The notes beneath the pieces are model-generated. The model ran no database searches. It was given only the letters and a program-made list of their open reading frames with translations, and was not told the DNA's origin. 64,000 bases of DNA, taken from positions 62,001-126,000 of the forward strand of contig CAWFMY010000018.1 of assembly GCA_963816925.1 (NCBI GenBank). The letters run 5' to 3'. Source of the stretch: CAIWHR01 sp963816925 (GTDB taxonomy: Bacteria; Pseudomonadota; Gammaproteobacteria; Burkholderiales; Casimicrobiaceae). The position numbers and the translations under genes were made by a program. Below, one piece after another: positions 40,198 to 50,797 of this stretch. Positions within the stretch are counted from its first letter, which is position 1, and every line of letters begins with the position of its first letter.

Positions 40198-41214
40198 ATG
40201 CCGTCCACCGCCGCGTTGCCCGATGCCCGCCTCGACACGCTCACTGCCTGGGCGGGGACGGCGATGGGCCTCCGGGAATTCGCGATCGTGCCGGCCTCCG
40301 CCGACGCGAGCTTCCGCCGGTACTTTCGCATAACGCCTTCGGCGCCGTGGCGTGGACACGCGACGATCATCGCAATGGATGCGCCGCCGCCAAAGGAGGA
40401 CTGCCGGCCGTTCGTGCACGTCGCGCACCTCCTCGCGGCGGCAGGCGTCCACGCCCCCGCCGTGCTGGCCGACGACCTTGCGCGCGGCTTCCTGCTCTTG
40501 TCCGACCTCGGCGACCGCACCTATCTCGCGGCGCTCGACGCTGCGTCGGCGCCGAAGCTCTACGCCGACGCAACCGAAGCGCTGATCTGCTGGCAGAAGG
40601 CGACCCGCGACGGCGAGTTGCCGCTCTACGACGAAGCGCTGCTGACGCGCGAGCTCGATCTCTTCCCCGACTGGTTTGTAGCCCGGCACCTCGGCCGGCA
40701 ACTCGACGCCGGACAATCCGCAATCCTCGCGCAAGCCTTCCGGCTGATCCTCGACAACAATCTCGCGCAGCCGCGCGTCTACGTGCACCGGGACTACCAC
40801 GCGCGCAATCTGATGGTCGCCGATCCCAACCCGGGCGTCCTCGATTTCCAGGACGCCGTGTGCGGCCCCGTCACCTACGATCTCGTCTCGCTGCTGCGCG
40901 ACGCGTACATCGCCTGGGACGAAGAGCGGCAGCTCGACTGGGCCGTGCGCTACTGGGAGCGCGCGCGCAAGGCGGGGCTGCCGGTCGGCGACGACTTCGG
41001 CGACTTCTGGCGCGACTTCGAGTGGATGGGCGTGCAGCGGCAGTTGAAAGTGCTCGGCATCTTCGCGCGGCTCGCGTACCGGGACGGCAAGCGCGCGTTC
41101 CTGGGCGACATGCCGCGGGTGATGGCGTATCTGCGCGCGGCGTGCGCGCGCTACGGCGCGCTCCATCCGCTGCTCGCGCTGATCGACGAGCTCGAAGGCC
41201 CTTCGGCGTCGTGA
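40198..41214 (+). CDS. amgK: Cell-wall sugar kinase AmgK (N-acetylmuramate/N-acetylglucosamine anomeric kinase)
   Basis: A 338-residue kinase of the aminoglycoside phosphotransferase fold. ADASFRRYFRI is the nucleotide loop, VHRDYHARNLM the catalytic loop, and VLDFQDAVCGPVTYDLVSLLRD the metal-binding region, all matching AmgK. It phosphorylates recycled MurNAc at C1. Together with the adjacent murU it forms the MurU bypass that makes UDP-MurNAc without de novo synthesis. ATG 40198 is preferred to an upstream GTG. The place next to lptD is common. Confidence 0.9.
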   Translation: MPSTAALPDARLDTLTAWAGTAMGLREFAIVPASADASFRRYFRITPSAPWRGHATIIAMDAPPPKEDCRPFVHVAHLLAAAGVHAPAVLADDLARGFLLLSDLGDRTYLAALDAASAPKLYADATEALICWQKATRDGELPLYDEALLTRELDLFPDWFVARHLGRQLDAGQSAILAQAFRLILDNNLAQPRVYVHRDYHARNLMVADPNPGVLDFQDAVCGPVTYDLVSLLRDAYIAWDEERQLDWAVRYWERARKAGLPVGDDFGDFWRDFEWMGVQRQLKVLGIFARLAYRDGKRAFLGDMPRVMAYLRAACARYGALHPLLALIDELEGPSAS

Positions 41215-41218
41215 CGAC

Positions 41219-41944
41219 ATGAAGCTCGGCGCGATGATCCTGGCGGCAGGCCGCGGCGAGCGGATGCGCCCGCTGTCCGACACGACGCCGAAGCCGCTGC
41301 TCGAAGCCGGCGGCAAGCCGCTCATCGTGTGGCAGATCGAGGCGCTCGCGCGCGCGGGCTGCACCGACATCGTCATCAATGCCGCGCACCTGGCGGATCA
41401 ACTGCTCGCAAGGCTCGGCGACGGCGCGGCGTTCGGCGTGCGCATTGCGTGGTCGATCGAACCGGAGCCGCTCGAGGCGGCGGGCGGCATCGCGACGGCG
41501 CTCTCGCTCCTGCCGCGCGGCCCCGCGCTGATCGTCAGCGGCGACGTGTGGTCGGCGTTCGATTACGCGACGCTCGTTCCCCGCGCCGAAAGGATGGCGC
41601 GCGACCCTGCCTCGCCCCGCGCGCACCTCGTGATGGTCCCGCGGACCCCGCTCCTTCCGCGCGGCGACTTCGTGCTGCGCGACGGCATGCTCGACCTGGC
41701 CGGCGGGGAACCGCTGGTCTATGGCAACATCGGGCTGCACGATACCGCGCTGTTCGCGGAACTCCCGCGCCTTGCGCGACTCAAAATGCTTCCCCTGTGG
41801 CAGGACTGGATCCGCCGACGCTGGGTGAGCGGCGAGCTCTACGCGGGCCCGTGGGCGAACGTCGGCACCCGCGCCGATCTCGCCGCGCTCGATGCGATGC
41901 TGCAGGCCGGGTCCGCCGCGACAACAACGAAAATGCAACCGTGA
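41219..41944 (+). CDS. murU: N-acetylmuramate alpha-1-phosphate uridylyltransferase MurU
   Basis: A 241-residue nucleotidyltransferase. AMILAAGRGERMRPLSDTTPKPLL is the UTP-binding signature, and SGDVWSAFDY carries a metal-binding Asp. It converts MurNAc-1-phosphate to UDP-MurNAc in peptidoglycan recycling. It begins four bases after amgK and ends on the prlC start (ATGs and stop overlap at 41942-41946), so all three are probably co-translated. Confidence 0.92.
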   Translation: MKLGAMILAAGRGERMRPLSDTTPKPLLEAGGKPLIVWQIEALARAGCTDIVINAAHLADQLLARLGDGAAFGVRIAWSIEPEPLEAAGGIATALSLLPRGPALIVSGDVWSAFDYATLVPRAERMARDPASPRAHLVMVPRTPLLPRGDFVLRDGMLDLAGGEPLVYGNIGLHDTALFAELPRLARLKMLPLWQDWIRRRWVSGELYAGPWANVGTRADLAALDAMLQAGSAATTTKMQP

Positions 41945-44010
41945 TGAACGCCAATTCGCCCATGAATCCGCTGCTCGATTTCAGCGGCCTCCCGCGCTTC
42001 GACGCGATCCGCCCGGACGATGTTTCGCCGGCGATCGACGATCTCCTCGCAAGCGCCCGCGCCACGCTGGAAGCGGTCGCGTCCGACGCCCGTCCGCCCA
42101 CCTGGGGGACGGTAATCGACCCGCTCGACGACATCCTCGACCGGATCGATCGCGCCTGGAGCGCGGTCAGCCATCTCAACGCCGTCGTGAGCACGCCGGC
42201 GTTGCGCGCCGCCTATCACGCGAACCTGCCCAAGCTCACGGCGTTTTATGCCGACCTCGCACAGGACGAGCGCCTCTACGCGCGATACAAGGCTCTGGCC
42301 GCCTCGACCTCGTTCGCGAAGATCGACGACGCACGGCGCAGGGTCGTCGACAACGAGCTGCGCGACTTCCGCCTGGGCGGCGCCGAATTGCCGGCGGCGC
42401 AGAAGGCACAGCTGAAAGAGATCGAGGAAGAGCTCGCCGATCTTTCCGCGCGCTTCGACGACAACGTGCTCGACGCCACCAACGACTTCGCGCTCCACGT
42501 CGACGACGAAGCGCGACTGGCCGGCATTCCGGCAGACGTGGTTGCGGCCGCGCGCGCCGCGGCGATCGAAGCCGGCGGCACGGGGTGGACGCTGACGCTG
42601 CGCATGCCCTGCTACCGGCCGGTGATGACTTACGCAAGCGACCGTGCGCTTCGCGCGGAGCTGCACCGCGCCTATGCGACGCGCGCGTCGGAGCTCGGCG
42701 CGAAACCGGAATGGGACAACACGCCCGTCATCGCGCGCATCCTCGAATTGCGCCGCGACGCCGCGCAATTGCTGGGCTTCGCGGACTATGCGGAGTTGTC
42801 GCTCGTGCCGAAGATGGCGAAGGACACGCGCGAGGTGCTCGCTTTCCTGGACGACCTCGCGCGGCGCGCGAAGCCGCATGCCGAGCGCGACTATGCGGAG
42901 CTCGCGGCCTTTGCCCGCGACCAACTCGGGCTCGAAACGCTCGAAGCGTGGGACGTCGCGTACGCGGCCGAAAAGCTCAAGGAATCGCGCTACGCCTTCT
43001 CCGACGAGGAGGTTCGCGCATATTTCCCGGAGCCCCTCGTGATCGCCGGGCTCTTCCGCCTGGTCGAGACCCTTTACGGCGTGAAAATCCGCGCGGCGAA
43101 CGCGCCGGCGTGGCATCCGACCGTGCGCTTTTTCGAGATTGTCCGCGACGACGGATCGCTCGTCGGCCAGTTCTACCTCGATCTCTACGCGCGGCCGGGC
43201 AAGCAGGGCGGCGCATGGATGGACGACGCGATCAACCGCCGGCGCGCGGGCGCGCGCATGCAGCATCCCGTCGCGTTCCTCACGTGCAATTTTTCGGCGC
43301 CTGTCGGCGAGGGCGCCGCGGCCAGGCCGGCGACGTTCACCCACGACGAAGTCATCACCCTGTTCCATGAATTCGGCCATGGCCTGCATCAGCTCCTGAC
43401 CGAGGTCGACGTCGCAGGCGTGTCCGGCATCCAGGGGGTCGAGTGGGACGCGGTCGAGCTGCCGAGCCAGTTCATGGAGAATTTCTGCTGGGAATGGGAC
43501 GTCGTGGCGCCGATGACCGCGCACGTCGAGACCGGCGCGCCGCTGCCCCGCCCGCTGTTCGACAAGATGCGCGCCGCGAAGAACTTCGAAAGCGGGATGG
43601 ACATGGTCCGCCAGCTCGAGTTCGGCCTGTTCGACATGCGCGTCCATTCCGCCTTCGACCCGCGGGCCGGCGGCACCGCCCAGGAGGTCCAGGACGCCGT
43701 TCGGCGGGAAGTGGCCGTGGCTCCCCGCCCGGCCTACGACCGTTTCATGCAGTCGTTTGGTCACATTTTCGCCGGCGCCTATGCCGCGGGCTTCTACAGC
43801 TACAAATGGGCGGAAGTCCTCTCGGCGGACGCTTTCAGCCTGTTCGAGGAGGCGGGCGTCCTGTCGCCTTCCGCCGGCGCCCGGTTCCGCGAGGAGGTCC
43901 TCGCCAAGGGCGGCAGCCGGCCTGCCCTGGCGTCGTTTGTAGCCTTCAGAGGTCGCCCTCCCCAAATCGACGCGCTTCTGCGGCATAATGGGATGATGAC
44001 ATCGGCATAG
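41944..44010 (+). CDS. prlC: Oligopeptidase A (M3 family zinc metallopeptidase)
   Basis: A 688-residue cytosolic peptidase. The zinc motif HEFGHGLHQ (H475, E476, H479) and the downstream Glu in VELPSQFMENFCWE are typical of M3 peptidases; LSARFDDNVLDATNDF and AHFMQSFGHIF-like FMQSFGHIFAGAYAAGFYSY also fit. It degrades signal peptides and short peptides. The frame is intact through 2 kb. The start overlaps the murU stop. Confidence 0.92.
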   Translation: MNANSPMNPLLDFSGLPRFDAIRPDDVSPAIDDLLASARATLEAVASDARPPTWGTVIDPLDDILDRIDRAWSAVSHLNAVVSTPALRAAYHANLPKLTAFYADLAQDERLYARYKALAASTSFAKIDDARRRVVDNELRDFRLGGAELPAAQKAQLKEIEEELADLSARFDDNVLDATNDFALHVDDEARLAGIPADVVAAARAAAIEAGGTGWTLTLRMPCYRPVMTYASDRALRAELHRAYATRASELGAKPEWDNTPVIARILELRRDAAQLLGFADYAELSLVPKMAKDTREVLAFLDDLARRAKPHAERDYAELAAFARDQLGLETLEAWDVAYAAEKLKESRYAFSDEEVRAYFPEPLVIAGLFRLVETLYGVKIRAANAPAWHPTVRFFEIVRDDGSLVGQFYLDLYARPGKQGGAWMDDAINRRRAGARMQHPVAFLTCNFSAPVGEGAAARPATFTHDEVITLFHEFGHGLHQLLTEVDVAGVSGIQGVEWDAVELPSQFMENFCWEWDVVAPMTAHVETGAPLPRPLFDKMRAAKNFESGMDMVRQLEFGLFDMRVHSAFDPRAGGTAQEVQDAVRREVAVAPRPAYDRFMQSFGHIFAGAYAAGFYSYKWAEVLSADAFSLFEEAGVLSPSAGARFREEVLAKGGSRPALASFVAFRGRPPQIDALLRHNGMMTSA

Positions 44011-44018
44011 GAGCCGCC

Positions 44019-44636
44019 ATGGCATACCTGACGATTCGTTTCACATTGGCGCTGGGCGTGGTTGCCGCGACCGTCGCGACGGGCGCCGCCGGCCAGGCCC
44101 AGAACGTCTACCGGTACGTGGACAAGGATGGACGGGTGGTCTATTCGGACCGCGGCCCACCCTCGGACGCGAAGGATGTCCAGTCGAAGCGCATGCGCGG
44201 CAACGTGATCGAGGACAACGTGGTTCCGATCGCGGCCCAGCAGGCGCAGGAGCGCTTTCCCGTCACGCTGTACTCGTTTGCCTGCGGCGAGGTCTGCACC
44301 CAGGCCGAGGCGCTGCTCAATCGCCGCGGCGTGCCGTTCGCGACCGTCAATGTCGAGACGCCCGAAGGCGCGGAGCAACTGAACAAGATGACGGGCGAAC
44401 TGCGCGCGCCGGTCCTGCAGGTCGGCGACCGGACCTTCGTCAAGGGCTACAGCGAGACCCAGTGGAATGGCGCGCTCGATGAGGCAGGGTACCCGAAAGC
44501 CCAGCCGCCGCGCCGCACCGTTCCGGGCCGGGCACCGGCCGCCGAAACGACTGCCGCCGCCGCGGCCGCCACGGCGGCAGCTGCCGGCAACGAGCCGCGC
44601 GCGGTCAACGCGCCGGCGACGTACCCCCGCCAATAG
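44019..44636 (+). CDS. Exported DUF4124 / glutaredoxin-like protein
   Basis: A 205-residue exported protein with three parts: a signal peptide, a DUF4124 segment (VYRYVDKDGRVVYSDRGPP) and a glutaredoxin-like domain (VTLYSFACGEVCTQAEALLNRRGVPF, then RAPVLQVGDRTFVKGYSE). The usual CxxC is replaced by C-x3-C, so redox activity may differ from classic glutaredoxins. The C-terminus is low-complexity Ala/Thr. GGAG precedes ATG 44019. It lies eight bases after prlC. Confidence 0.8.
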   Translation: MAYLTIRFTLALGVVAATVATGAAGQAQNVYRYVDKDGRVVYSDRGPPSDAKDVQSKRMRGNVIEDNVVPIAAQQAQERFPVTLYSFACGEVCTQAEALLNRRGVPFATVNVETPEGAEQLNKMTGELRAPVLQVGDRTFVKGYSETQWNGALDEAGYPKAQPPRRTVPGRAPAAETTAAAAAATAAAAGNEPRAVNAPATYPRQ

Positions 44637-44882
44637 CGGCGCGAGCGGCGAGCCGGGGGAGCGTGCGAGCGGCGGAGAGGGCCCCCGAGCGCGGAGCGCG
44701 CAGGGGATCGGAGCAATCGCGAGCACGGTCGGAGGCCGACCCCTTGGCACATCGATTCACCTTGGCGGATCGGAGGCCGAACCTGCCGAAGGCAAGGGGG
44801 AGCGAGCAATCGCGAGGCGACGCATGAGGCCGACCCAGGCGGCGTAACGAGTCACTTGGGCGGTGCGGAGGCGAGCGCGGCT
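44637..44882 (+). repeat. Mosaic intergenic repeat, copy D (divergent)
   Basis: The spacer before xth is made of short degenerate units: GGAGGCCGACCC and related strings recur near 44730, 44773 and 44830, along with two GAGCAATCGCGAG strings. The end (GGTGCGGAGGCGAGCGCGG) resembles the last module of copies A and B. It again starts right after a plus-strand stop codon. No gene is visible in it. Confidence 0.6.
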
Positions 44883-44908
44883 GTGGAGATTGTTATCATC
44901 GATCTTCC

Positions 44909-45686
44909 ATGAAGCTCGCCACCTGGAACGTCAATTCGCTGAACGTGCGGCTGCCGCGTCTCCTCGCGTGGCTCGCGGCCGAGACGCCCGACATCGTCTG
45001 CCTGCAGGAAACCAAGACCGAGGACGCGAAGTTTCCGCGCCTGGAGATCGAGGCCGCCGGCTATGTCGGCGTGCTTCTCCGGCCAGCGCACCTACAACGG
45101 CGTCGCGCTGCTGCTGCGCGCGGGATCGGGCGAGCCCGCGGACATCGTCACCGCGCTGCCGAACTTCGACGACCCCCAGAAGCGGGTGATTGCGGCCACC
45201 ATCGGCGGCCGCCGCGTCGTCTGCCTCTACGTGCCGAACGGGCAGTCGATCGACTCCGACAAGTATCGCTATAAACTCGATTGGTGCGCGGCGGCGACGG
45301 CGTGGCTGCGCGCCGAATCCGCGCGCCATCCGGCGCTCGCGGTCGCCGGCGATTTCAACGTCGCGCCCGAGGATCGCGACGTGCACGATCCCGATCTGTG
45401 GCGCGGACAGGTGCTGTGCTCCGAGCCGGAACGCGCGGTGTTTCGCGCTTGGCAGGGGCTCGGCCTCGCGGACAGCTTCCGTCTCTTTCCCCAGCCGGAC
45501 AAGACGTTCAGCTGGTGGGATTACCGCCAGCTCGCGTTCCCGAAGAACCACGGCCTGCGCATCGACCACATCCTGTTGTCGCCCGAACTCGCCGCGAAGT
45601 GCACGTCGTGCCGCATCGACCGCAACGCGCGCAAGGGCGAGAAGCCCTCCGATCACGCGCCGGTGATCGCCGAGATCGCCGGCGAG

Positions 45687-45690
<4 letters not shown>
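44909..45690 (+). CDS. xth: Exodeoxyribonuclease III (frameshifted)
   Basis: An AP endonuclease/3'-5' exonuclease of about 259 residues after repair. MKLATWNVNSLNVRLPRLL is the classic start with the metal-binding Asn, CLQETKTED carries the catalytic Glu, VAGDFNVAPEDRD the Asp/Asn pair, and SDHAPV the terminal Asp-His. The frame breaks near 45070 (GYVG then CFSGQRTYNG). The expected end right after EIAG needs one more indel to reach TAG 45688; otherwise the frame runs on to 46031 over glnG. The 3' ends of xth and glnG meet. Confidence 0.85.
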
Positions 45691-47157
<1,467 letters not shown>

Positions 47158-47167
47158 CGGGATTCCG

Positions 47168-48259
47168 TCAGGTCTTTCGTCCGAATTCCAGCGGCAGCAG
47201 GATCGAGAACACCGTGCGCCCGGGCCTCGATTCGCACTCGATGGTTCCGCCGTGCTGGGCGATGAACGTCTGCGCGAGCGTGAGCCCGAGCCCGGTGCCG
47301 CCCTCGCGTCCGGACACGAGCGGATAGAAGATGCGGTCGCGGATCGAATCGGGGATGCCGGGGCCGTTGTCCTCGATCGACAGCGCGAGCGCGAGGCGGT
47401 GCCGCCGCCGCGCAAGCGTCACGTAGCGCGCCACGCGCGTCACCATCCCGATCCGCGGATCCGCGGTCGTTCCGGTGAGCGCCTGCGCCGCGTTGCGGAC
47501 GATGTTCAGAACCGCCTGCTGCAGCTGCTCCGGGTCGGCGTCGAATTCCGGGAGGCTCGCGTCGAAGTCGAGATGGAACGCGACGTGCATGAACTCGGCC
47601 TGCACGACGCCTTTCACGCGCACGAGGATCTCGTGGATGTTGCTGCGCCGGTACGTGGGCAGGCGGTGCGGCGTCAGCAGCCGGTTGACGAGCGATTGCA
47701 GACGGTCGGCCTCGCCGATGATCACCTGTGTGTACTCGATCAGCGGCGGACGATCGAGCTCGCGCTCGAGGAGCTGCGCCGCGCCGCGGATGCCGCCCAG
47801 CGGATTCTTGATCTCGTGCGCGAGATTCCGGATCAGCTCGCGGTTGGCCTGCTGCTGTTCCTGCAGGCGCTCCTCGCGCGCGATCTTCAGCTGCTGGTCG
47901 ATGTGGCGGAATTCGAGCAGCAGCGTCGCCGCGTTCTCGTCGATCGGCGACACCGTGCACGTGAGGTGCAGGCGCGGCTTGCCGATGACGCCGAGCTCGA
48001 GCTCCTGCTCCGTGTACGCGGCGGCGCCGGCGACCGCCTTGTCGATGGCGGCGTCGAGGCCCGATGCATCGGAGAAAACCTGCGCGGGCGTGTGGCCGAC
48101 GAGATGGCGCGAGGAGAGCTCGAACAGGTTCTCGGCCGCCGGGTTCGCGTACACGACTCCCCGCGCGCGGTCGAGCAGCAGCACCGCCGTCGCGAGAATC
48201 TCGAGTCCGTGGTGGGCGAACGGGAATGCGCCGCCGGCGGACATGCGTTCGGGTTTCAC
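47168..48259 (-). CDS. glnL: Nitrogen regulation sensor histidine kinase NtrB
   Basis: A 363-residue soluble kinase. A PAS domain (LLLDRARGVVYANPAAENLFELS) is followed by the H-box NLAHEIKNPLGGIRGAAQLL, an N-box VLNIVRNAAQAL and the G-boxes DNGPGIPDSIRD and GGTGLGLTLAQ. With PII it phosphorylates or dephosphorylates NtrC according to nitrogen status. GTG 48259 is taken; ATG 48244 is an alternative. It shares orientation with glnG and the DUF4124 gene. Confidence 0.92.
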   Translation of the reverse strand: MKPERMSAGGAFPFAHHGLEILATAVLLLDRARGVVYANPAAENLFELSSRHLVGHTPAQVFSDASGLDAAIDKAVAGAAAYTEQELELGVIGKPRLHLTCTVSPIDENAATLLLEFRHIDQQLKIAREERLQEQQQANRELIRNLAHEIKNPLGGIRGAAQLLERELDRPPLIEYTQVIIGEADRLQSLVNRLLTPHRLPTYRRSNIHEILVRVKGVVQAEFMHVAFHLDFDASLPEFDADPEQLQQAVLNIVRNAAQALTGTTADPRIGMVTRVARYVTLARRRHRLALALSIEDNGPGIPDSIRDRIFYPLVSGREGGTGLGLTLAQTFIAQHGGTIECESRPGRTVFSILLPLEFGRKT

Positions 48260-48368
48260 CGTTGGAAACGTCTGTGCTTGGAGGGTCGCGCGGCGTGAAT
48301 CGCCGTCCGCAACCTTAGCAATATCCGCGCCCGCGCGAACGACGGATTCCGCGCGCGGGAAGCAATCG

Positions 48369-48851
48369 CTACTTGCCGGAGGCGAGCTCTTTTTTCAGCG
48401 CCTCGACGTTCTTCTCGTGCACGCTGACCGCGAGGCGCAGCTTGGCGATGCGCTCGCGGTACTTCTCGACGTTCGCCTTCTCCTCGGGCAGCGCCAAGGG
48501 CGCGCCGTCGGCGTAGGCCACGCGCGCATCCGCGAGCAGCTTCTCCTCCGTCGCGAGCTCGTCCCCCAGCACCTTGCGGCGAACGTCGTCGCGGCCCTTT
48601 TGCGTGGCCGGGTCGACCTTGGGAAATCCCGGGGGCGTCGGGACCGCGACGCTTTTTTTCGCACTGTTGTCCTGCGGATCCGCGATCGCTGCGCCGGGAA
48701 CGTTGAAATAGGAATACGCGCCGGATTCGGTGAGGCAGCGATACATCGTCCCGCTGATCACGATCGGCTTGTTGACGCAGCCCGATTCGCGCGCCTTCTC
48801 CGACACCGTCGCCCCCATCGCGGCGGGCGCGCATGCCAGCGCGCACGCCAT
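48369..48851 (-). CDS. DUF4124-family exported protein between glnA and glnL
   Basis: A protein of at least 160 residues with a DUF4124-like segment (CVNKPIVISGTMYRC....GAYSYFNVPG) and a coiled-coil C-terminal half rich in Lys/Glu/Ala. A DUF4124 gene between glnA and glnL is conserved in many betaproteobacteria; its function is unknown. The leader is short in this frame. An upstream ATG pair at 48910-48915 in another frame, joined by one indel, would supply a basic n-region before MACALACAPAAMGA, so the true gene probably starts near 48915. Confidence 0.75.
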   Translation of the reverse strand: MACALACAPAAMGATVSEKARESGCVNKPIVISGTMYRCLTESGAYSYFNVPGAAIADPQDNSAKKSVAVPTPPGFPKVDPATQKGRDDVRRKVLGDELATEEKLLADARVAYADGAPLALPEEKANVEKYRERIAKLRLAVSVHEKNVEALKKELASGK

Positions 48852-48948
48852 CGTGGTGCGCGCGCACCAGCGGGCGGCGCGGCGCCGCCGGAGCGAACCG
48901 AAAGGAAGGCATCATGCCGCGAGTGTATTGAATTCATCGCTCACAAGC

Positions 48949-48976
48949 AAAAAGGGCGCGCCCGCGGGCCCGCCCT
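48949..48976 (-). terminator. Rho-independent terminator after glnA
   Basis: Read on the minus strand, AGGGCGGGC pairs with GCGCGCCCT around a GC-rich loop and is followed by five Ts. It starts 26 bases after the glnA stop and would separate glnA from the DUF4124-glnL-glnG genes. Confidence 0.75.
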
Positions 48977-49001
48977 CCTGCTGCGCCGCGCGGGTTGTCG
49001 A

Positions 49002-50414
49002 TCAGAGGCTGTAGTACATGTCGTACTCGACCGGATGCGTCGTCATCCGGAAACGGGTGACCTCCTCCATCTTGAGCGCGATGTACGCGTCGATCATGTC
49101 GTCGGTGAACACGCCGCCCTTGGTGAGGAACGCGCGGTCCTTGTCCAGGTGGTCGAGCGCTTCGTCGAGCGACGCGCACGGGTGCGGAACCTTGGCCGCT
49201 TCTTCCGGCTCGAGGTCGTAGAGGTTCTTGTCCATCGGGTCGCCCGGATGGATCTTGTTCTGCACGCCGTCGAGGCCCGCCATCAGCATCGCGGAGAACG
49301 CGAGGTAGGGATTCGCGGTCGGGTCGGGGAAGCGCACCTCGATGCGCCGGCCCTTCGGGTTCGACACATACGGAATGCGGATCGCCGCCGAGCGGTTGCG
49401 CGCCGAATACGCGAGATTGATCGGCGCCTCGAATCCGGGCACGAGACGCTTGTAGGAATTGGTGCCGGGATTGGTGATCGCGTTCAGCGCCTTCGCATGC
49501 TTGATCACGCCGCCGATGTAATGGAGCGCGAGCTCGGACAGCCCCGCGTAACCGTCGCCGGCGAACTCGTTCTTGCCGCCCTTCCACACCGATTGATGGA
49601 CGTGCATGCCCGAGCCGTTGTCGCCGACGATCGGCTTCGGCATGAACGTCGCGGTCTTGCCGTAGGCGTGCGCCGTGTTGTGCACGCAATACTTGAGGAT
49701 CTGCAGCCAGTCGGCGCGCTTCACCAGCGTTTCGAACTTGGTGCCGATCTCGTTCTGCCCGGCGGCGGCGACTTCGTGATGGTGCACTTCGACTTCGACG
49801 CCCATCTGTTCCATCGCGAGGCACATCGCCGAGCGGATGTCGTGCAGCGAATCGACCGGCGGCACCGGGAAATACCCGCCCTTGACCGGCGGCCGGTGCC
49901 CCATGTTGCCGCCTTCGAATTTTTCGGCGGACGACCAGGGCGCTTCGGAGGAGAAGATCTTGCAATAGCTGCCCGACATGTCGACCGACCACTCGACGGC
50001 GTCGAAGATGAAGAACTCCGGCTCGGGCCCGAAATACGCGGTGTCGCCGATCCCCGTCGACTTCAAATAGGCCTCGGCGCGCTTCGCGAGCGAGCGGGGG
50101 TCGCGCTCGTAGCCCTTCCCGTCCGCGGGCTCGATCACGTCGCAGGTCAGGAGCATCGTCGTCTCGTCCATGAACGGATCGATGTTCGCCGTGCCGGCAT
50201 CCGGCATCAGCAGCATGTCGGACGCTTGAATGCCCTTCCAGCCGGCGATCGACGAGCCGTCGAACGCGTGCCCGGATTCGAACTTGTCGTTGGTGAATTG
50301 CTTGGCCGGCACCGTCACGTGCTGTTCCTTGCCGCGGGTATCGGTGAAACGAAGGTCGACGAACTTGACCTCCTTGTCCTTGATCATCTTGAGTACGTCA
50401 GCGGGGGTGGTCAT
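49002..50414 (-). CDS. glnA: Type I glutamine synthetase
   Basis: A 470-residue dodecameric-type GS. AFDGSSIAGW is the start of the catalytic core, MPKPIVGDNGSGMHVHQS binds ATP/glutamate, and NLYDLEPEE contains the Tyr adenylylated by GlnE, so activity is covalently regulated. It makes glutamine from glutamate and ammonia. AGGAGAATTGC precedes ATG 50414. A sigma-54-like element and an NtrC-like site lie upstream; a terminator follows. Confidence 0.96.
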   Translation of the reverse strand: MTTPADVLKMIKDKEVKFVDLRFTDTRGKEQHVTVPAKQFTNDKFESGHAFDGSSIAGWKGIQASDMLLMPDAGTANIDPFMDETTMLLTCDVIEPADGKGYERDPRSLAKRAEAYLKSTGIGDTAYFGPEPEFFIFDAVEWSVDMSGSYCKIFSSEAPWSSAEKFEGGNMGHRPPVKGGYFPVPPVDSLHDIRSAMCLAMEQMGVEVEVHHHEVAAAGQNEIGTKFETLVKRADWLQILKYCVHNTAHAYGKTATFMPKPIVGDNGSGMHVHQSVWKGGKNEFAGDGYAGLSELALHYIGGVIKHAKALNAITNPGTNSYKRLVPGFEAPINLAYSARNRSAAIRIPYVSNPKGRRIEVRFPDPTANPYLAFSAMLMAGLDGVQNKIHPGDPMDKNLYDLEPEEAAKVPHPCASLDEALDHLDKDRAFLTKGGVFTDDMIDAYIALKMEEVTRFRMTTHPVEYDMYYSL

Positions 50415-50479
50415 GCAATTCTCCTGAACGAAGCGAAGGAAGGCGTACGGTGCAATGCAATAAAAGGCGGAAAACCCTT

Positions 50480-50497
50480 AGCGATAACTATGCCATA
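50480..50497 (-). promoter_or_regulatory. Candidate sigma-54 (-24/-12) promoter of glnA
   Basis: On the minus strand the sequence reads TATGGCATAGTTATCGCT: GG and GC are exactly ten bases apart, as sigma-54 requires, and TGGCA matches the -24 box well. The -12 box (TCGC) is weaker than TTGC. It lies about 66 bases before the glnA start. Confidence 0.6.
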
Positions 50498-50598
50498 ACG
50501 GAAGCCGCCGGAAATGGCTGTTTGACCGCGTTTGGAGCGTCGAACCTGTCCGACGAAGCCACTCGATTGATCCATGTCGGTGCAGATAGTAACGTGCG

Positions 50599-50615
50599 CG
50601 CACCGCAGTTGTGCA
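50599..50615. promoter_or_regulatory. Candidate NtrC-binding site upstream of glnA
   Basis: CGCACCGCAGTTGTGCA fits the NtrC dyad TGCACC-N5-GGTGCA at ten of twelve positions, with the core GCAC-N7-GTGC exact. It is ~100 bases upstream of the sigma-54 element, a normal enhancer distance. The rest of the 383-base spacer 50415-50797 shows no gene. Confidence 0.55.
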
Positions 50616-50797
50616 ACAGTGGGCCGGACCAGCTACGCGGCTTGATGCATCGCATCAATCCGGCTGCGACGGGCGGGGACGTCAGATCGACCGCGTCAGG
50701 CGATGGTTCCTAATGTATTGTTTTCAAATGACAAGTCGTTAATTGGGGGATCGGCTGGCTGCCCCAGAATGGTGCAAAACGGGCTTGTCGGCGACGG

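Noticed and set aside
44637..44908. Possible CRISPR-like array from repeated GGAGGCCGACC strings
   Set aside because: Units are short, degenerate and irregularly spaced, with no cas genes; they belong to the intergenic repeat family.
47475..50498. 1007-residue plus-strand frame opposite glnL and glnA
   Set aside because: Antisense to two strongly conserved genes and highly Arg/His/Ala-biased, a GC artefact.
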